DNA from: Acorus gramineus
Taxonomy: Eukaryota; Streptophyta; Magnoliopsida; Acorales; Acoraceae
NCBI GenBank assembly: GCA_030737835.1
Contig: CM060854.1
Span: forward strand, 14,224,607 to 14,288,606
Reading direction: 5' to 3'
DNA length: 64,000 nucleotides
The notes beneath the pieces are model-generated. The model saw nothing but the letters and a program-made list of their open reading frames with translations. It did not search any database and was not told the DNA's origin. Shown here in pieces: positions 59,096-64,000 of this stretch. Every line of letters starts with the position of its first letter. Position 1 is the first letter of the stretch. A program made the translations under genes and the position numbers.

Positions 59096-59484
59096 TTGAA
59101 TCCTCTTGCTTTATGTGGCGAACGGTTAGTCCCGAAAAAGATTATGTACAATCATGACAACCAATGATCAATAGAAGAGAGTACCATGAAATAAAAATAT
59201 AAAAATATTTCCTAGAAAAAAAAAAAAGATTTACTTGACTGTTGGAGGATTTTTTTGCTGGTCATCTTTCCTAGAGGACCGTTAGATGACCTTTTGAATC
59301 CCTCTACCCTAAGTGGCCAACTGCAGATCTAAAAAGAGATTAATTAGTTGCGATCATAATAATCGATGATCAATGAAAAAAGAGGGGGTACCACAAAATA
59401 AAGATATGAAATGCTTTCCTAGAAAAAAGAAAAAAAAAAAAATGATTTACATAACCGTTAGAGGACTTTTTTTGCTGGTCATCT
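59096..59484 (+). repeat. Tandem duplication of a 198-bp unit
   Basis: Unit 1 starts TTGAATCCTCTTGC at 59096 and unit 2 TTGAATCCCTCTAC at 59294. Both run through ATGATCAAT, TACCA, TTTCCTAGAAAA, a poly-A run, GATTTAC and TTTGCTGGTCATCT. They are about 80 percent alike by eye. Confidence 0.8.
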
Positions 59485-59886
59485 ACCCCTCTCCATCGGA
59501 GCGTGAAAGAAGATCCACCAAGGGACATCACCAACCTCAACGGAGTAGCAACTTTGAGGGCCGCCCGTCCGGGTAAGAAAAATTTGCTACCCCGGCTTCA
59601 GAACGGAGAGACAAAAAAAGATTCCACATGCAAATAACTGAAAAATGCAATACAGTAAGGGCAAGAGTTGACAGGTGTAAAATTACAGGAATCTTGGTAC
59701 GGATCCAACTTGCTAGAGAACATCCATGTGCATCTTAAGATCTCATATCTGTCACTTTAGGAGATTCATGGAGCCCCCACTAGATCTCCCACTCAAAAGG
59801 AATGAGTGTCATGTCCTACAGGGAATCTTAAGATTCTTTATTAGCAGTGCATCCAATTTATACATCAAATCCATTTTTAATAAGTT
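59485..59886. other. Intergenic sequence
   Basis: No gene or repeat recognised. A short GC-rich bit is at 59550-59600. Confidence 0.5.
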
Positions 59887-60425
59887 TTAGTGGAAAAATC
59901 CAAATAATTCCTTAACATGTTTCAAATCTATATAACCCTCTTATTTTTTTTAAAGTTCATATAACCTCAAAAAAATACTTATGTAAATTTAAATAATCTT
60001 CTGAGTTAAACTTTCATTAATAAATGAGGAACCCCTATGAATATTCTGTTTAACTAACCCTGACTGAAAACATAGAATATCAAAAATCTCCTATAAATCG
60101 TTAAAAATACGAAAAACCTTCTGTAAATAATGATTTTATCCCTCTGGATATATCATAAAATTTTATTCAGAGAGGTAAAATCATCGTTTACAAAGGATTG
60201 TTCACATTTTTAACACATTGTAAAGGTTTTTGGTATATTATATTTTCAACCAAGGTTAACTAGATAGGATATTGGCAAAATAATTCTATTTTATAAAAAA
60301 AAAAATTAACTCAAAGGGCTATTTGAATTTATATAAATGTTTTCATATGACTGTATTCAAGAAAGGTCAGTGGGTTATATGAATTTCAAGTAGTTTGGAG
60401 GGGGTTATATGGATTTTTCCCTAAG
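59887..60425. mobile_element. Foldback MITE-like element
   Basis: The left end, TTAGTGGAAAAATCC, and right end, GGATTTTTCCCTAA, are inverted. Inner pairs also match, such as GATTTTATCCCTCTG against CAGAGAGGTAAAATC (60130-60185) and ATATAACCCTC against GAGGGGGTTATAT. It would fold into one long imperfect hairpin. I could not establish a target duplication, so the superfamily is open. Confidence 0.65.
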
Positions 60426-60752
60426 TTTAAACATCCTGGGCATAATTCAACTTTCATAAACTTTCAAAGCATTGTCGTTTTACCGCAAGTACCTAACTAT
60501 TGCATGTCAATGTTCCATTCAAATATGGCATTTGCAATATTAATTGCAATGTTATAAGGAGGCCTAACCCGCAAAAAGAAACAAATAACACATGTTGCCC
60601 CCAATATGAGTTTAAAGTCATGTATTTTTATGAATTTTTTTTTTATATTTTGACTAAAAATGAATTTCTTTCGAAATAAAAAAATAACGAGTATATCAAA
60701 GCTCCACAGGAAAAGACAACATGACATGGAGTAAATAAAAGCTAATTGTCAG
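60426..60752. other. AT-rich intergenic sequence
   Basis: No feature seen. The 76-codon minus-strand frame at 60497-60727 has no recognisable domain. Confidence 0.5.
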
Positions 60753-61294
60753 TAAGCCTGTCAATCGGACGGATGCGGATCGGATAAGCCCATATCCGTA
60801 TTCGCTAGCCGATCCGTATCTGAAAAAATATCTGTACCCGATATCTGACGAGTATTTCAAAACACATATCCGCATCCGATCCGAAAATCCGGATACGGAT
60901 TTGGATAATATCCAAAATATCCGAACCAGATTAAAATATAAAGAATTTATAAAATTTTAAATCCTAATATAGTTAAATAAGTATTCACCAAAGACATAAA
61001 AACACAAATCCTAATATAATTAAACAAGTATCCAACATGGTTAAATAGGTTTATGTTTTGTCCTAGATCTTGAGATATTAGATTTTCATCTAAGGGTTAA
61101 AACTAACTCTAACATATATAAATAAAATAACAGTTCCGATACGGATATTGTTCAGATCGGATATACGCTATATCCGATCTGATCCAAAAAATTTTGGATA
61201 CGGATACAGATTTTCAGATATCGGATATTTTCTGCATTTTTGGATACGGATTTGAATCAGATACGGATATTTTTTCAGATAATTGACAGGCTTA
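60753..61294 (+). mobile_element. Non-autonomous hAT-type element, copy 2 (8-bp TSD)
   Basis: 542 bp, with perfect 13-bp TIRs TAAGCCTGTCAAT and ATTGACAGGCTTA. It is flanked by ATTGTCAG (60745-60752) and GTTGTCAG (61295-61302), one mismatch in 8. Its CGGATAT-rich subterminal regions match copy 1, and it lacks about 0.5 kb of copy 1's middle, so it looks like an internal-deletion derivative. Confidence 0.82.
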
Positions 61295-61302
61295 GTTGTC
61301 AG

Positions 61303-62006
61303 CTTATTATATGCATATTATAAATCATGTGTATATGAATATACAATATTTAATTGTTAATGAATTTGCTCTGCCATAAATTTATGTTAACTCCCAACTA
61401 ATACGTAGTTTTAGTAATTAATATATATGTTAGTACAATGCATATTATCCACTTCTATCCAAAACTTGTTGTTTATAAGAAATAAGTGGGTATATATATG
61501 ACAACAATAATGATTTTTGGGCCCCAATTGGTAGACTTCATTTTAAGCCCCATGAGGTGGCAAGTGTGAATTTCCTATATTACCCCCTCACAATTAATCT
61601 CTTCGTTTTTCCATAACCGGTCCAATAAATTATGGGGTTAGTTACGATATGGAGATCACTTCCCTTTCTGAAATATACGAATTCAATTGCACGTTCAAGA
61701 AAATAAAAAATCACGAGTTTCATTTTTTTTTTCTGATTGTTCTCTCGCAACGAAAACAAACATCAAATTTTTTTTTTCATTCATATTTGATCGGCGGAGA
61801 AGAGAAGAGAAAAACGAGTTTCGTTTTTGTTTTTGCGATTTGTGGTGCAAACATTCAGGTTAGGCCAATCGGAACACCCAAAAATTGATGATTTAGAATT
61901 TTTAGATCCAGTTTATTCGGTGAAAATGAAAACAAACATCGTAATCGTTATTTTTTTTAGTTTGATCGGTTGAGAATATAAGAATTACACGATTGTGGTG
62001 GAAACA
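61303..62006 (+). other. Leader-like region with an internal duplication
   Basis: T-rich sequence with two related blocks, about 61750-61862 and 61925-62030. They share AAAACAAACATC, a T run, TTGATCGG and GTGGTG...CATTCAGGTTAG. This is the kind of sequence seen in plant 5' leaders and lies just before the possible small gene at 62007. Confidence 0.5.
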
Positions 62007-63202
62007 ATGGCGATCCATTCAGGTTAGACTGTTTTCGATCTGAATAATTGAATTTGATCTGATTTTTTTAACTGTTCCTTTGAATCATCATATAATTTTT
62101 TTTTATACATAATTTAATTTAAATTAAGATACGTGTGGTGTATCTGAATTCTGATGCGTTCTTGTGTTTTACATTCAAGCCTGTATAATCAGTTTTTTAG
62201 TGGTGTGTATATGTACATTTATGCATATTAAGTCATTCAGCATATTTTATAGCTTTGAATGATTGGTATTCAACCCATTAGATTCAATATTCGGTAGTAT
62301 CAAATGTGTAGATGTTAATTCCAATTCCAGATACATGTGTATCTTGATGTTGTTTTCTAGCCCAATTGAAGTTTGATTTATTATTTATATAGATTTGATT
62401 GATGCCTATCTGATTAATATTCAATTGCTTATTGTCGTATGTATATAAAGGCTTGAATGACTTTCATTGAAAATCTATGTGTGTTTTGCTAATTAGCTTG
62501 TAGACCATGAAATTGTTTGTTTTTTATTTTATTGATTTTTCGTCATTACTTTGAATCATTATATACATTAATTGAATCTGAATTTTATTTTAAATTCAGA
62601 TACATGGGCTGTATCTTGATTTTCATGCATTGTTGTGTACCAAGTATGATCTGTACAATGGTTTATGATTGTGTGTTTGTGTATAATTATGCATAATGTG
62701 TCATTCATCATATTTTTTAGCTTTATATCAGTATTATTCGACTCATTCAGATTGAAGATTTTGAAATACACTAGACATTCACTTGTATAGAATGTGTATT
62801 TGTTAATTCAAATTCTAGATACATCTGTATCTGAATTTGAATTCAGCCCATTTTTTGAAGGTTGTTATTTTTATTTTTATGGATTTGATTAATATATAGC
62901 TGATTAATATGTAATTGCTTATTGTTGGCATTTTGAAGACCTTTTATGAATTTTCTATACAGTTCTGAGTAGCATGTAGATCATATTTGTTCATTTGGAT
63001 TTTCAGATACATTATTGTATCTTAATTGATAACATGTGGTTGATGTTCTTTTTTTTCACCAGGCAATGATGGTGATTTTGTGGACACATGTGAAGACTCA
63101 ATTCATTTGGATGACATCAATGATCCATGTTCTGTGAAAACCAGTTTGTTGAAGGAATTGTTTGTTGTGGCTGATCAGCAAAATGTAGAAGAGATTGTCT
63201 GA
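62007..63202 (+). CDS. Possible two-exon small protein (51 residues), unrecognised
   Basis: Exon 1 (62007-62022) starts at ATG and reads MAIHS up to CATTCAG|GTTAGA. Exon 2 (63063-63202) follows a TTTTTTTTCACCAG acceptor and reads on in the same phase as GNDGDFVDTCEDSIHLDDIN and ends KELFVVADQQNVEEIV, stop. The total is exactly 52 codons. The product would be acidic with no domain I recognise. The intron is about 1.04 kb and contains a tandem duplication. It could equally be a truncated gene copy or a chance frame; only the in-phase splice pair supports it. Confidence 0.3.
62060..63020 (+). repeat. Tandem duplication (period 470-490 bp) with AGATACAT palindromes
   Basis: Two full units and the start of a third. 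TTTGAATCAT near 62082 and 62552, AGATAC...GTATCT at 62128 and 62598, AGATACAT.TGTATCT at 62329 and 62819, and TGATTAATAT..AATTGCTTATTG at 62411 and 62901 pair up in the same order. Divergence is substantial, so the duplication is old. Confidence 0.75.
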
Positions 63203-64000
63203 ATGTCTGAATGCCCAACTTTATTGCTGCAAATGTTTCAAATATTATGTGCACTGTAGATCTGTACTCGGGATAGTATGCCCAGTTTCTTATTTGTTCA
63301 GCAACTCCGTCTTTTTTTGCTTTTGCATAATTTGTACAACATCCAGATGTAGTTAAAATGTCTAATACAGTATCATACACATGACATTGTCTTTTCTATA
63401 CGAATAGTGGACAAACATTGTCTTTTTGTGTATTAAGATACATGTGTATCTTAAAAATGAAATCAAGAGTTTCTAAACAAATATAAGAGAGATCAAAACT
63501 ATATATACCATCTATATTTCAGATACATATGAACAGCCAGATTGCACACAAATAAATGCTATCAAATGTTTGTTTTTTCAGATATAGCCAAAGGATTTAA
63601 CCATGTTTTATATAACAATTTCAGATACAAATGATTCAGATACATACAATTTTTACAAGAGCATTAATCTATTTTCATCAAGGGATTTACAGAAACAGTT
63701 GAGTAATCAAAACTATAAGATTGAAGTTTTTAATACACAACACATTCTGATTCATGGCTACTTGTTAATAGATTGTAATGTGACTATTAGGTTCTCTGTT
63801 ACTACATAATTATTTCAGATTCATATTTATTTGATAACAGGTTTTCAGATACATGTACAGTTGATTAAGATACATGGATTGTTTACAAAAAAATAAGATA
63901 TATTCATCAAACAATGCATGTTAATTATCAAAGATAATATAATAATTCATGATCTACATGCATATGATATTTCAAACATTTCATTTGGCTACTATTAATT
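63203..64000. other. AT-rich sequence with scattered AGATACAT motifs
   Basis: No gene assigned. More AGATACATGTGTATCT-type palindromes or half-sites occur at about 63438, 63520, 63632 and 63850. The 87-codon minus-strand frame at 63117-63380 overlaps the possible exon 2 and has no recognisable domain. Confidence 0.5.

Noticed and set aside
63117-63380. 87-codon minus-strand frame
   Set aside because: No recognisable domain, no splice or promoter context, and it overlaps the better-supported exon on the other strand.
1-64000. CRISPR array, bacterial operons, riboswitches or phage genes
   Set aside because: The sequence is plant nuclear DNA; the repeats present are LTR modules, microsatellites and MITEs, and no spaced identical short repeats were found.

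Overview
This window is a piece of a seed-plant nuclear genome, from an LTR-retrotransposon-rich region that looks pericentromeric or gene-poor. About 53.5 kb of the 64 kb is nested Ty3/gypsy sequence. The last 10.5 kb is AT-rich intergenic DNA with small DNA transposons. I see no intact host protein gene, rRNA or tRNA. The species cannot be named from the sequence.

The main actor is one Ty3/gypsy chromovirus family of the Tekay/Del type. Its LTRs are unusually long (2.6-3.5 kb) and run from TGTTATATATG to GGGGCGTGACA. It has an initiator-Met-tRNA primer site (TGGTATCAGAGCC), a purine tract of the form AAGGGGGGAGAA, and a chromodomain-like tail after integrase. At least a dozen LTR copies lie in both orientations. 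I worked out the nesting from 5-bp target duplications: solo LTR 4353-7198 (CAATG); solo LTR 8454-11735 (GTCCG); composite 13410-34643 (CTCTC) containing element A 14949-24304 (GCTGC); and solo LTR 35915-47882 (GCTCA) containing element B 37842-47178 (ACCTC). Element C (48059-53506, plus strand) has lost its 5' part.

The deepest layer between 13.0 and 48.1 kb is a decayed plus-strand Tat-lineage Ty3/gypsy element. It is cut into three blocks (13020-13409, 34649-35914, 47888-48058) that rejoin exactly once the insertions are removed. It carries RT, a second (Tat-type) RNase H, and the integrase zinc finger.

Two kinds of Tekay internal region are present. One (27143-32044) has the full gag-protease-RT-RNase H-integrase-chromodomain order but is inactivated by frameshifts and stops. 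The other, found in A, B and C, is a gag-only derivative. Protease, most of RT, RNase H and the integrase core are gone, and about 0.75 kb of a related but different LTR sits between gag and the pol stub. All three share the same breakpoints, so a defective master has evidently multiplied, probably using pol proteins of full-length relatives. Element A keeps an uninterrupted 408-codon gag.

The LTRs have a short U3 (about 0.3 kb) with a TATA-like box and a conserved ACTATTCATC start region, so the leader would be over 3 kb. Within it every copy I compared keeps splice-site-like signals around an exon-like block of exactly 36 nt, next to a GC-rich low-complexity tract of roughly 0.2-0.9 kb.

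From 53507 onward the sequence holds leader-like repeats, a GC-rich patch, two hAT-type non-autonomous elements sharing the TIR TAAGCCTGTCAAT with 8-bp duplications, a Tourist-like MITE flanked by TTA, a foldback MITE, tandem duplications, and a possible small two-exon gene near 62.0-63.2 kb.
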